Counted from the stretch's first letter, positions 49,691 to 59,710 are shown. The stretch: 64,000 nucleotides of DNA from Amaurobius ferox (GCA_951213105.1 OX578153.1:51617020-51681019), one strand, 5' to 3'. The notes: generated from the sequence alone by a model not told the origin. Translations and numbers: made by a program.

Positions 49691-50400
49691 ACTATGTAAT
49701 GCAGAGTAGAGAAAGTATTGTTTTCCCGAAAATTTTTGAATTCGAGATTTTGATGCCAATATATGATTTAAAACCTCCTGAACACTCTTTGACTATTTTT
49801 GGAGTGATGTCTGTGTGTCTGTGGTCGATTTCTTGTGTACATAATAGCAGTCACAAATATTAATGGATTTTCATGAAATTTTATATCCGGCTTTGTTATC
49901 AAGAAATCTAGAATTAGATAGAATTTTTGTTAAAATTCGAGCGAAAACTTCAAATTTATTTTAAATTTTATTTTTCTTTTAACATAACACCGTAGGAAGA
50001 AATTTGACTTAATCATGCATAAAATTGTTTATATAAATAAACCATTTTATGATGGATCAATGGGATTTTATGGATCAGTAATCACGAGACTTAATATTTT
50101 CAATCATTGTTGTGAAAAATTGCCGTGATATAACTTTGTTTGTTCATGACGTCATTACTACCTTCGCTGGGCAAATAACCCCCCACCCCCTCACCCCAGG
50201 GAAGGGAGTGTACTTTATTAAATATGGTATCAATCGAAACATTTTTTAAGCCTTTCAAAGTGAAGGGTAACACTCTATAATTATAATAATTTTGATCTAT
50301 GATACCGATTTTTCAAAATTTTTCTTGTAAAATTTGAGAAAAGGAATCTATTAAAAATGGATTCTGATATGAGAAAGTCGAGTTGAATCACACTCTAGCA
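49691..50400 (+). mobile_element. Repeat family A, copy 3
   Basis: It shares the block order of copies 1 and 2, including cctcctgaacactctttgac, tcttgtgtacataatagcag and a C-rich run at 50180-50200. The site equivalent to the Tc1 insertion (near 50012) is uninterrupted. Confidence 0.75.
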
Positions 50401-50624
50401 AATTTTTCTTTCAATTTCCTTATTGGGTTGAATAAATCAAATGAAAACAAATTCCCCTATCAACGCACTTGACTAAAGACTGTTTTGCATAATAAAAGTT
50501 TATTTAATTTATTTCTTGAGAACCCCAAGGTTTACAAACTCGAAACTTAAACGTGGTAACCCGCCGCGATTATTTGAAAGAAAATAGTTCAGAAACTGCT
50601 GATTTGTACACCCTGACAACTTCA

Positions 50625-50743
50625 GCCAAAGGCCCTACCGTGCTGAAAACACCGGTTCTCGTTAGATCACCGAAGTCAAACAGCATCGGGCGCTGTTAGT
50701 ACTTGGGTGGGTGACCACCTGGGAACACCGCGTGCTGTTGTCA
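50625..50743 (+). pseudogene. 5S rRNA-derived SINE head
   Basis: About 119 nt, close to the full length of 5S rRNA. It has recognisable internal promoter regions: the box A/intermediate region around gaagtcaaacagcatcgggc, and box C around gtgaccacctgggaacacc. It is fused to SINE sequence and lies inside the target duplication, so it is not an rRNA gene. Confidence 0.92.
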
Positions 50744-51010
50744 CATTTCTGGCGCGGTAGCCCGGTGGTTTGCGCGCTGGATTTGCACGCTGTCACAACT
50801 GCCGCCGTGTTCATGCGGAGTACGATCACGTTAAACGTGTGGGTCCGAAAGTCCTTCCGAGAGGTTGGTGGTGGGGGAAGGAGGGTACGGTCCCTGTGGA
50901 TGCCTCCCCCACTGGGTTCCGGTCTAAATTGTGTGGCACTTCCCGGCCGTCCAAATGGTTACCTTACACCTTTCTGGTAGGTCGGACGGTTTGGATCTCA
51001 AACAAACAAA
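50625..51010 (+). mobile_element. 5S-headed chimeric SINE (386 bp), copy 2
   Basis: Order on the plus strand: 5S rRNA-like head (50625-50743), short linker, tRNA-like segment starting ggcgcggtagcccggtgg (50751), conserved body, hairpin tail (50943-50999) and an (AAAC)n end. A perfect 14-bp target duplication, ccctgacaacttca, is at 50611-50624 and 51011-51024. The tRNA part has lost the B-box that is present in the copy at 929-1208, by the same deletion as in 25459-25842. Internal open frames are not genes. Confidence 0.96.
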
Positions 51011-51024
51011 CCCTGACAACTTCA

Positions 51025-51440
51025 ATATTTATTATACCTCATTATCTTGCAAAATCTTCTGTGACAATTTCAGTTATATAACATTGCAAAATCAAAAATA
51101 TGCAGTTATCTCATTGATACCAGTGTGATAACTTTTTGCTTTTTATATCGTAAGCAGAGTGAAATACTAATAACTCAATTTGAGATTGATGATTATAATT
51201 CATCTCATAACACTAGTTCGTGAAAATATTTGATTAATCGAAATATTAAGAAAGCTGATAATAATTGTTATGGAAGAACTTCTGTGGTTTATGCTTTTTT
51301 TTTTTAATGAATAATACACTGATGAATTAATTATCATCTAACCTAATTACTCTTACATAATCTTATAATGAAAGTTTCAGTCAAACAAAATGACGTCCCC
51401 ATTTGTACAATTAATGAATTGAAATTAGTTTGAAATACTC
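51025..51440. other. AT-rich spacer
   Basis: Nothing recognised. Confidence 0.35.
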
Positions 51441-51444
51441 TCAG

Positions 51445-51760
51445 ATTTTGATATCCCGAAGGAGACTATGAATCTTAGATTTAAATATTTGAAGAAGTTT
51501 GATAATAATTGATCTCATAAGCATACTACTACCAGCTTTTGATATCTCAAAGGAGGTTGTGAGTCTAACAACTAAATATTTATAGAGGTTTGATAATAAT
51601 TGATCTCATAAGCATACTACTATCAGCTTTTGATATACCAAAAGAGGTTGTGAATCTAACATCTACATATTAGAAGAAGTTTGATAATAATTGATCTCAC
51701 AAGCATATTATTATTAGCTTTTGATATCCCAAAGGTGGTTATTAATCTAACACCAATTTT
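51445..51760. repeat. 91-bp tandem repeat, ~3.4 units
   Basis: ttttgatatc starts at 51445, 51537, 51628 and 51719. Each unit contains gtttgataataattgatctc and aagcatactact. A single related word occurs near 54005. Confidence 0.9.
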
Positions 51761-51764
51761 CACG

Positions 51765-52130
51765 TCACGAGCTACAATACACGTCACGAGCTATAGATGA
51801 GAATGCTTTGAGAACACAAGAGGTATAGATAGTTTTAAGCACTAAACGAAGATAATCACTACACTGAATAAATTCAATGATTGTGAGTTGTCATATATGA
51901 AAGTGGTCATACCAATATATCCTTGATAAAAGTCCCAAAAATCCAAAACAACTGTCCAAGTTTGTAAAGTATTTGTATTTTGCTATGTCTTGTATCTATT
52001 AGTGACAGAACTCAACACTTTCTAGAACTCACCGATGATGCCTCTAACGACCAAGGAAAGATCACACAGAGACTAGGATTTAAAATCCAACTAATTTAAA
52101 TATACAGAACTAAACAGAGACAGCTTCCTC
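51765..52130. other. AT-rich spacer
   Basis: A short doublet of cacgtcacgagcta occurs near 51760-51793. No gene was recognised. Confidence 0.35.
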
Positions 52131-52135
52131 ACAGC

Positions 52136-52503
52136 AAAGATCGTCACAGGTGTGACAGTGACGTTGTAGTCACGTGACACCTGGGTCACAATGTGACATC
52201 ATATTTGTGACTTCTATGGGACGTTACGTATTAGTAACTTTGTAACTTCATTGTGACTGTATTCTGTGACGTTTCCACAATTTAATTAACACGTAACAAT
52301 GTGACGACATTACAATAGCAATTACAATGTGACGTCACAAATAAGTTAATATGCGACATCACAAACGACCATGAAAATGACCAAAATGACTTCGCTGTGA
52401 CCTCAATATGACATTGCCGAGACGTACTGCGACGTCCTGTGACGTTCCAAAGTCACAGTGTGACGTAAATCTTACGTCACTGTGAAAAAAAATGCTGTTA
52501 GGG
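52136..52503. mobile_element. TGACGT-rich MITE, copy 2 (family F)
   Basis: It matches 9144-9507 throughout, with few substitutions and one small duplication (acaatagcaattacaatgtg, near 52310). The ends tcctcacagca and tgctgttaggg are inverted. The interior again consists mainly of TGAC/GTCA words. Confidence 0.8.
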
Positions 52504-52509
52504 CTACTG

Positions 52510-53238
52510 GTTGGCTAAACAAAGATTCTGTACAATTTAAAAGACAAACTCTTGCTCCGACCCATTAGTTGATTGAACTCAAAATAGATTATACTAGGCT
52601 TGATGATACCGGTGAACTTGGCGTACTCACAAAAATACACAAATATTTCTTACCCACGTCCAACTAAAGATACCGGCTATCGATATGGAAGATCGAGCAC
52701 CACATCCGCTCGCCTATACTGGACTTTTCTCATTAGGATTTTTTTCGCACATTAGTAGCTTATCTCAGACGAACCCGCAGATGCTGCAATCAAACATTTT
52801 ATGGTCAAACACAGACCAATGAATTGTTGATTGGCTCTCATTCTATAATCGAACCAAAAGCTTTATCCTGTCCTTCCCCACAGAAATTCGGTTGGTCGAT
52901 TTTTTGATTGGTCTAATAAAAAGTTTGTTAGTGAAAAATAATTCATAATTCCAAATGTAAAAGTGAGGAAAATTATAACGAAGGGTTATATAGACCTCAC
53001 AAGTGTCGAATATACGCCCAATTAAAGAGTACTGTGATAAACATCTTATTGATTACGATGAGGACAGATTTCTATTAAAATCTATAGTGATCAGAAGATA
53101 ACGAATAGTATATTAGTGTCATCCTGTCGTCCGCTCCCAAAATCTTAATATTAATAAGTGTTATAAATTTGTATTTTTGGAACATAAGTTTTAATAATGA
53201 GAAATTATTTTGAAGATATTTTGAAAAGGATGAAGATA
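52510..53238. other. Unassigned spacer
   Basis: It is slightly less AT-rich than the surroundings (52500-52900). No gene was recognised. Confidence 0.35.
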
Positions 53239-53240
53239 TT

Positions 53241-53605
53241 CTTTATTTAAGACTAGTTCATAATAAGAATAATTTAATAACAATAATTTTCTTTCTTTAA
53301 GACTCAAAAAATAATGCTTTATTTAAGACTAGTTCATAATAAGACTAGTTTAATAATAATTTGTTTATTTAAGACTTAGAAGATGACGCTTTATTTAAGA
53401 CTAGTTCATAATAAGACTAGTTTAATAATAATTTCTTTAAGACTCAGAAAATAACGCTTTATTTAAGACTAGTTCATAATAAGACTAGTTTAATAACAAT
53501 TTTCTTTATTTAAGACTCCGAAAAGAACGCTTTATTTAAGACTAGTTCATAATAAGACTAGTTTAATAATAATGTATTTATTTAAGACTCAGAAAAGAAC
53601 GCTTT
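53241..53605. repeat. ~68-76-bp tandem repeat, five units
   Basis: ctttatttaagactagttca recurs at 53241, 53317, 53389, 53457 and 53530, followed by taataagactagtttaataa and a 'aagactcagaaaa' word. Confidence 0.93.
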
Positions 53606-53609
53606 GCCT

Positions 53610-54300
53610 ATCAGCAAGTTTTAGGTAGCATCTGCAAACATGCAGAAATTTAGAATGTGGGTTATTATATTTCATTTTCGTAATCACTAAAACTTCAAAA
53701 ACTCGGAAATTAAATATTGAAAACTTAATTTATTTCATTAAATACAACATTATCTCCGCATCTTTAATGCCCCGAACTTATCACTATCATTTATACAAAT
53801 GTTAATACTACAATTCATTATATGCCTTACTTCCCGTTGAGACTCGGAAAAATTGGTATAAATAATTGACTGACAAATTAGGTATTTATCTAACCTAATT
53901 GCCTGTGTCTTGCAACATCTTGTGATGAAAATTCCAATCATGCAAAATGGCACTGTCATTAGGATCCAATGCGCAGATTGAAATCAGTTGGTGACAGTTT
54001 CTGCTTTTGATATCCCAAGGAGGTTAAAATACTAATATCTTAATTCGGGAAGAAGATTGGTGGTGGTATTAATTAGTCTAAAAAAACTCCTGTGATGTAA
54101 TTTTTTCGAACCTCATATTTGATGTAATTGATGTTGATAACATGATATTACTGATGAGTTTTATAATCATGTAATCAGTGACAGGCTATAAATTTTTACT
54201 TTCCATATCGTAAATAGTAAAATGAATAGGAGAATATTATAATGCGGAATAAATTTTTAATTTTAAATTTTTAATAGATAATCACTATATGTACTTGTCT
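53610..54300. other. AT-rich spacer
   Basis: Nothing recognised. Confidence 0.35.
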
Positions 54301-54309
54301 ACAAAGTGT

Positions 54310-54820
54310 CTAATGTGTTTTTGTCTTTGCAGACCCCGATCTTTACATACTTCTGGAAGCGACTACAATATAGAATATAACAGAGTCGGATTTTCGATTT
54401 ACCTCGTGGAGAAAATGGGGAAGAATGGGGTTCTTGAATAATATTTTTAGATTCTCCAGAAGTCCCCTGGTGACCTAGAAGGCTGAATCTTTACACACTT
54501 ATAGTATTGCCGGCCACACACCTATCTACAGTAAGCCTTCGGGTCTGTCGTGTGGTCTGGGTTTTCCACACTTATAGTATTGGCTACTTATAGTAACGGG
54601 CAGAACTTAACATAACCGAATTTTAAATTTATTCCCTGGAGTCGAAGAAAATGTTTTTTTTTTCTGAAAAGTCTTTTCAGAATATTCAGAAGGCTCCTTG
54701 GGAACCAAAATGGCCTAAATTTTGCATATTTATGGCATCAACAACCGTACAGAAACTAACGTAGACGGAATTTTAATCTCTCCTCAGTTGGAGATTATAG
54801 GTTACTAGAAAATATAACAG
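54310..54820. repeat. Diverged ~170-bp tandem repeat, locus 1
   Basis: Words such as 'ttggtgacctagaaggctga', 'tttacacacttatagtat' and 'cagaacttaac' followed by an 'attttcgattt'-like word recur about three times. The same repeat occurs at 58860-59395. A tail-only hairpin element interrupts it at 54510. Confidence 0.7.
54510..54566 (+). mobile_element. Hairpin tail-only element, 57 bp (copy 2)
   Basis: Flanked by a perfect 16-bp duplication, cacacttatagtattg (54494-54509 and 54567-54582). The insert begins ccggccacac and ends gtgtggtctgggttttc. The two ends pair into a ~10-bp stem with a bulged T. It aligns with SINE tail 50943-50999 and has the same length. Confidence 0.92.
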
Positions 54821-54821
54821 G

Positions 54822-55130
54822 TGTTGCCCGGGATTTACGATGTATATCTTTGATGAAAACTACCCCGGAACTCACCTCAAATTCCCCAAAGCCAAAGAAT
54901 GCTTTAATAATACGCTCGCTTATAATAAAATTAGATTGAAAAAAAACTGTTGCGTGGGAGCCCTGACGCCTAAGTCATGACCGCTTATTTGACACCCCGG
55001 GCAACGTCGGGTACAATTTCTAGAACCTGTGTGGTTTTCATTCAAAACTTTGATTAAAATCATCCCTGAACTCACATCGAATACTCGAAAACCAAAGTAC
55101 GCCTCAACAATACGCCCACTTATAACAACA
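54822..55130. repeat. ~105-bp block duplicated directly
   Basis: 54850-54926 and 55055-55126 share words such as aactcacctcaaattcccca, 'aaagccaaagaatgc' and aatacgcycrcttataa. Words like cccgggcaacgtcgggtac (near 55005) stand beside them. Confidence 0.65.
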
Positions 55131-55290
55131 AAAAAAGAAGAAACAATAAAAATAAAAAAATAAAAATTTTAAAGGAAGCAAAAAAACCGCTGCAACAATG
55201 GTGATAAGCAGGAAACTAGGCAAAACTATCCCAGGTGCGGCATATCTCGGGAGTACGTCATATCTCTGCAACACACGAAAAGTGTATATA

Positions 55291-56616
55291 CACTCACAAA
55301 CAATGAAAGTTACGCACCAAGAAGAAAACATGGCACAACCGCGAAATGATGTAAATAGCTAGAGGGCGGGCTGGTATGCAAATAATCCCAGTCTGGTGTG
55401 ATTGTGCATGACCGTACACCCAGCGGCCTTAGAAACCGGCATGTAGCCGACGTCCCAACAATGCGAGAAGCTTAGGTCAACGCAAGCACGAGTACGAAGA
55501 GAAAAGAATGGTGGGTAGATGCCAGAAACGTCGATATACGCAACTGATGGACTTCTGAGAGGCCTGATTATCGGGCTGAAAACTCAAAGGTGGTCAGCGC
55601 GCTGGATAGCCCATCACGTGGATCGTTCGGGCTATACCGTCCGACGGTGTTGGGAACACTGGTCACGGGACGCCACCCAGACAAGGATGACCGACTCTGG
55701 ACAGACCAGACATACCACGAGTAGAAAGGATCGAATGATCGTGCGGCAGGCACCCGATCGGTGACCCGATAAGCAATACAGGCACAAGTAGCGGTCCTGT
55801 GTGCCCACGAACCATATGTAGACGCCTGAAGGACGCGAATCTGCGATCCCAGCGTCCCTTGTGTGTGCTGCCATTAACACGGGAACAGCGGATGTTCCGG
55901 TTGCAGTGGTGCCGGGCCATAACAAAGCGGAACGCCACTAATTGGCGATGTGTGTTGTTTAGCGCTGAGTGCCTCTTCGTTTTGGGGACCTATGATCAGC
56001 GTGGTCGGGTGTGGAGATCCCCTGCACAGCGCCCCAATCCCAACCTCGTAATCGAGCGCCACACCAGCCCCACTGCAGGCATCATGGGCTGGGGAGCCAT
56101 AGCCTACGACAGCCGATCCGCTCTAGTAGTGGTACCTGGTACGGTGATGGACTAGCGGTACGTGGATGAGATTCTACGGCCCCATGTGCTCCTATTGGTT
56201 GCTGGGATTCCAGGTGCGCAATTCCAGCAGAATAATGCCCGGCCGCAAACGGCTCGGGTTGCCCAAGCCTGCCTGAGTCATGTCCAGACACTTGCATGGC
56301 CCGCCCGCTCCCCAGACATGTCCCCTATCGAGCATGTGTGGGACTAGTTGAAGCACCAGCTGCCTCGATGCCGCAATCTTCGGGATTTGGAACGTAACGT
56401 CCAACAGGTGTGGACTCGTCTGCCGAAAGATAACATCAGCCGTCTGTTCGACACCATGCCCGACTATATTGCTGCTTGTATCGCAGCACGAGGCGGTGCG
56501 ATGCGCTATTGAGGATAACCGGACTGTGTACCACACCTCCTTCTGTACGTGTTCTGTTGCGCTGTTTTTGTGACCATGTATATCATTCATCTGTATCCTT
56601 TCATTGTCTGTGAGTG
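55291..56616 (+). mobile_element. Second Tc1-like transposon, 1326 bp, degenerate
   Basis: Inverted ends of 20 bp, cactcacaaacaatgaaag on the left and the reverse complement with one mismatch on the right, flanked by TA (55289-55290 and 56617-56618). It is clearly GC-richer than its surroundings. It carries a decayed transposase and is unrelated in detail to the element at 14637-15953. Confidence 0.92.
55519..56512 (+). pseudogene. Tc1-like transposase, dead
   Basis: Originally a cut-and-paste transposase. The N-terminal DNA-binding part is read from 55519 (RWSARWIAHHVDRSGYTVRR, a helix-turn-helix). A frame change between about 55745 and 55800 moves to the frame of the second DNA-binding segment and catalytic domain. 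The first catalytic motif reads VLFSAE where the family has FSDE, so D is replaced by A. The second reads FQQNNARPQTA, with N in place of D. The third, SPIEHVWD, keeps E. In-frame stops follow PGTVMD (56153) and HVWD (56345). The end is CIAARGGAMRY at 56509. Two of three catalytic residues are lost, so it could not work even if read through. Confidence 0.93.
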
Positions 56617-56666
<50 letters not shown>

Positions 56667-56672
56667 CACATA
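56617..56672. repeat. TA/CA microsatellite
   Basis: (TA)n-(CA)n-(TA)n-CA tract separating the Tc1 element from the foldback element. Confidence 0.95.
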
Positions 56673-57596
56673 CAAGGTATTCCAAAGATTGAAACGCGCT
56701 TCAATTCTTTACCTGTTGGAGATAAATGGGCAAAGATAATTGAAAAAATGTTGAAAGTAAAGTAGGAAATACGACTACTTTAATGAAATAGTCTTTCCAT
56801 TAATTTTTAAAAAGTTACACTTTTTAAATTTTTATACGACCCCTTTTGAGAAATTTAATCAATCAGAAAATAAATTTATTTTTAATGCAACAAGATCATA
56901 AAAAAAACCGTATATCTGTATCTTTAAAATTGAGCGAGTTATATTTAATTGAAAATTGAACATTGTGAATGGGAATAACCATATATCAAATTAGAAATGC
57001 AAATTTGTGACATATCACAAGAAAGATAAAACTGGATGATAATACATAGGATTCCCTTGTTGCTCCAAGTCCTCTGGACGAGCCGGACGGCCTGGGGCTT
57101 TCACATAGGATTCCCAACCGCGTAGTGAGTACCTCTGCTTTATATGATCTTTGTCTGTGTAACGCTTTATTTAGATGCATTTGTGATAAAAAATTTTGAC
57201 ACATATTAACGTATTTTTGTTCTAAATAATTTCCATCGTCAATTTGTTAATGAACCCTATTTTCACTGATGAAACAGCTTTTCACATAGCACGGTAAGGT
57301 GGCATAAGTCAGATTTTTTCCTTTATCATAATTCACTTGATTTTAAAGACACAGATATGCGGGTTTTTTAATGATCTTGTTGCATTAGAAATAAAAATTT
57401 TCTGATTGACCAAATTTGTCTAAGGGGGTCGTATAAAATTTTAAAAAGTGTAACTTTTTGTAAATGAATGGGGTGACTATTTCATTGACGTAATCTTATT
57501 TCCTACCTTACTTTCAACATTTTTGCAATGTACATTGTCCGCTTATCTCCAACAAGTAAAGAATTAAAGCGTGTTTCAATCTTTTTGGACACCCTG
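56673..57596. mobile_element. Foldback/MITE-like element with ~270-bp inverted arms
   Basis: The left arm 56673-56945 and right arm 57325-57596 are inverted copies. Both open as CA(A/G)GGT(A/G)T-TCC-like ends followed by an AAAGATTGAAACRCGCTT-type block, and share 'caattctttacctgttggag' and 'gcaacaagatcat' words. TA flanks both sides, which would fit a Tc1/mariner-type MITE; the TA-rich surroundings weaken that point. No coding sequence remains in the ~380-bp centre, which holds a tail-only insertion. Confidence 0.85.
57057..57102 (+). mobile_element. Hairpin tail-only element, 46 bp (copy 3)
   Basis: Flanked by a perfect 13-bp duplication, acataggattccc (57044-57056 and 57103-57115). The insert begins ttgttgctccaagtcc and ends cggacggcctggggctttc. 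It matches the 3' part of the SINE tail (ctggtaggtcggacggt...) and ends in the same TTTC. It lacks the CCGGCC start of the other copies, so it is a shorter version. Confidence 0.82.
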
Positions 57597-57610
57597 TATA
57601 TATATATATG

Positions 57611-57668
57611 CCGGCCACACATTTAACTGCCGTAAACCTTTGGGTTGGCTGTGTGGTCTGGGCTTTCG
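57611..57668 (+). mobile_element. Hairpin tail-only element, 58 bp (copy 4)
   Basis: It starts ccggccacac and ends gtgtggtctgggctttcg. It is flanked by accctgtatatatatatatg (57591-57610) and a copy two bases shorter (57669-57686). The duplication includes the last 6 bp of the foldback element, so this insertion is younger than the foldback. Confidence 0.85.
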
Positions 57669-57689
57669 ACCCTGTATATATATATGTAT

Positions 57690-58279
57690 TATATGTAGAG
57701 TAGTGAAAGGTCACGACCATGGATCACTTCTACACTTTGAAGAAAATCATCGACGGTTGACAGTGGTGTTATGCAAGTTGTCAAAAGCGCCCAATCTAAA
57801 GTTTTGGAGTTAACTAAATACCAAGAACACTGTACTGTGCTTCTTAATCTTCATAAATTTGCTGGTGATGAAAATAAAATCATTGCATTACGTAAGGCAA
57901 GTGATATGCTGCCTACATCTAATTTTTTCTAGGACAATGATGATTAGTGTCAGTAGATTATACCGATGAAGAAAAGGATAGTTTTCACATATTATTATGA
58001 AACTGTATTTATCATTCACCAATCTTCTAAAATACATGTTATTTACCGATTTGAATAACACGGCGCTAGTTGGGAAAAATATCCGTGTATAGCAAATTTA
58101 AAAATGATCTATTTACATCTACTAACTGCATCAGATTAAAACATTCACTTTCCATTTTCAGATATTTATAGATCTTTTTGAGCAACGATAATGAATTCAA
58201 TTCCGTAAGGATTAGTTGATATTTAATCATGATAGAGCATAGCTGAAGTGTTTGGCTCTAATCAATTTTCCCATCTATT
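57690..58279. other. Unassigned spacer
   Basis: A short open frame near 57571-57813 starts inside the inserted hairpin and is not convincing. No family was recognised. Confidence 0.35.
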
Positions 58280-58287
58280 GCCTAACG

Positions 58288-58839
58288 CAGGGGTTCTCAA
58301 CCTTTTTATCAATGCGTTCCACTAAAACCGAAACTCAAAATTTTCGACTAACAAAAATACCGCCAAGTACCGCCAACAAAAATACTGCCATATATCGCCA
58401 ACAAAAATAACGCCATGTACCGTTAACAAAAATCTGTCTTGTCTGCAAAGAGGCAATCACGATTATGCACTTTATTAAGTTGTTATCGCATATTTTTATC
58501 CGGTTTCAAATAGAAAATTAGCATTATGACAAACAATATGATTATTGATTAACGATATAATTAACAAAATAATTTTATGTGATACATGTGCTTATTTGGA
58601 AGAAATTAGTTTCTTTATATCTGGTTATCTCACTACTCAAAGATGAGGCAACTATGCATGCGAACATTGAAAATAAATTTTATTAAATATACGTACTACA
58701 TATTGATAATTTGCAATACGTCCTGAAAATATTTACTGGTAAAATTTTTGTACTGTATATTGCACAAATTATACAAGTACTACCGGTCATCTGCTTGCGT
58801 ACCACCACTGGTACGTATACCCCTGGTTGAGAACTACTA
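58288..58839. mobile_element. Non-autonomous hAT element, 552 bp
   Basis: Left end caggggttctcaacc and right end ggttgagaactacta form the inverted termini typical of hAT (Charlie-like) elements. The flanking 8-mers gcctaacg (58280-58287) and gtctaatg (58840-58847) match at 6 of 8 positions, as expected for an old 8-bp duplication. A short minisatellite of gccaacaaaaataccgccat-like units lies at 58340-58430. No transposase is present. Confidence 0.88.
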
Positions 58840-58859
58840 GTCTAATGTATTTCTGTCTT

Positions 58860-59395
58860 TCCAGACTTTCCAATGGCCTTGAAGACTGAATATATAAACT
58901 TATAATTTTGACTACAGAGCAAAATCTAAAGAACCAATTTCCGCCCTGCGGCAGAGAAAATGAGGGATTTTAGAAAAGTCTTTCTAGACCCTCCCCCTCC
59001 CAAATGCCTCCTTGGTGACCTAGAATTCTAAATCTTTGCACCCTCATAGTATCGATCCTGGAACAGAACCTTACGAAACCAGATTTTCGACTTCCCATGC
59101 CGGGAGCGGAAAAAATAGGGCGTATTCGATAGGCCTTTTCAGATTCCCAAGAAGTCCACACGTTGGGTTAGAAGAATGAATGTTTTCACATCCTATTTTA
59201 TCCACACACATTCTATGGTTTGCACATCCTATATATATCGGGACAGAAACTAATGAAGCCAGATTTTCGATTTTTTCTCCAGGAGCGGAAAAAATGGAAA
59301 TAGAAAAGTTTCCTTACGAGCTGAAACTTTGCATACTTATAGAAACGACTGTGGGACAGGTACTAAGTGAGCCAATTTTCGATTGACAACTATTT
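58860..59395. repeat. Diverged ~170-bp tandem repeat, locus 2
   Basis: It shares ccttggtgacctagaa, 'aatctttgcaccctcatagt', 'gaaaccagattttcga' and 'ggagcggaaaaaat' words with 54310-54820. About three units. Open frames on either strand are by-products. Confidence 0.7.
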
Positions 59396-59399
59396 TCTG

Positions 59400-59710
59400 C
59401 GATAAGCTTTGTACATTATAAAACAAAATAAGACTTGCTGAAACAAGTTGCAGCTCATTTGATAGATTGAAATACTAGTATATTATATATTTTCATAATA
59501 GTTAGATTCACTTGTATCATATGTAATTGTATCAGAATGCAGTGGCGTCGTCAAGGACGGTATTTGGTTTGTAGTAACTTTTGGAGAGACAAAATCACGT
59601 TAGACAATTATTATACAGCTTTTAATCTCGTTTAAATCTTCCGTTTAATATATCAACTCCCCGCATCTACAACGGAAATTCTCATCTTTCTACATTTGAA
59701 ACAATGCTAG
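59400..59710. other. AT-rich spacer
   Basis: Nothing recognised. Confidence 0.35.

Noticed and set aside
50625..50743. Functional 5S rRNA gene
   Set aside because: It is fused to a SINE and enclosed in the same 14-bp target duplication, with no T-run terminator after it.
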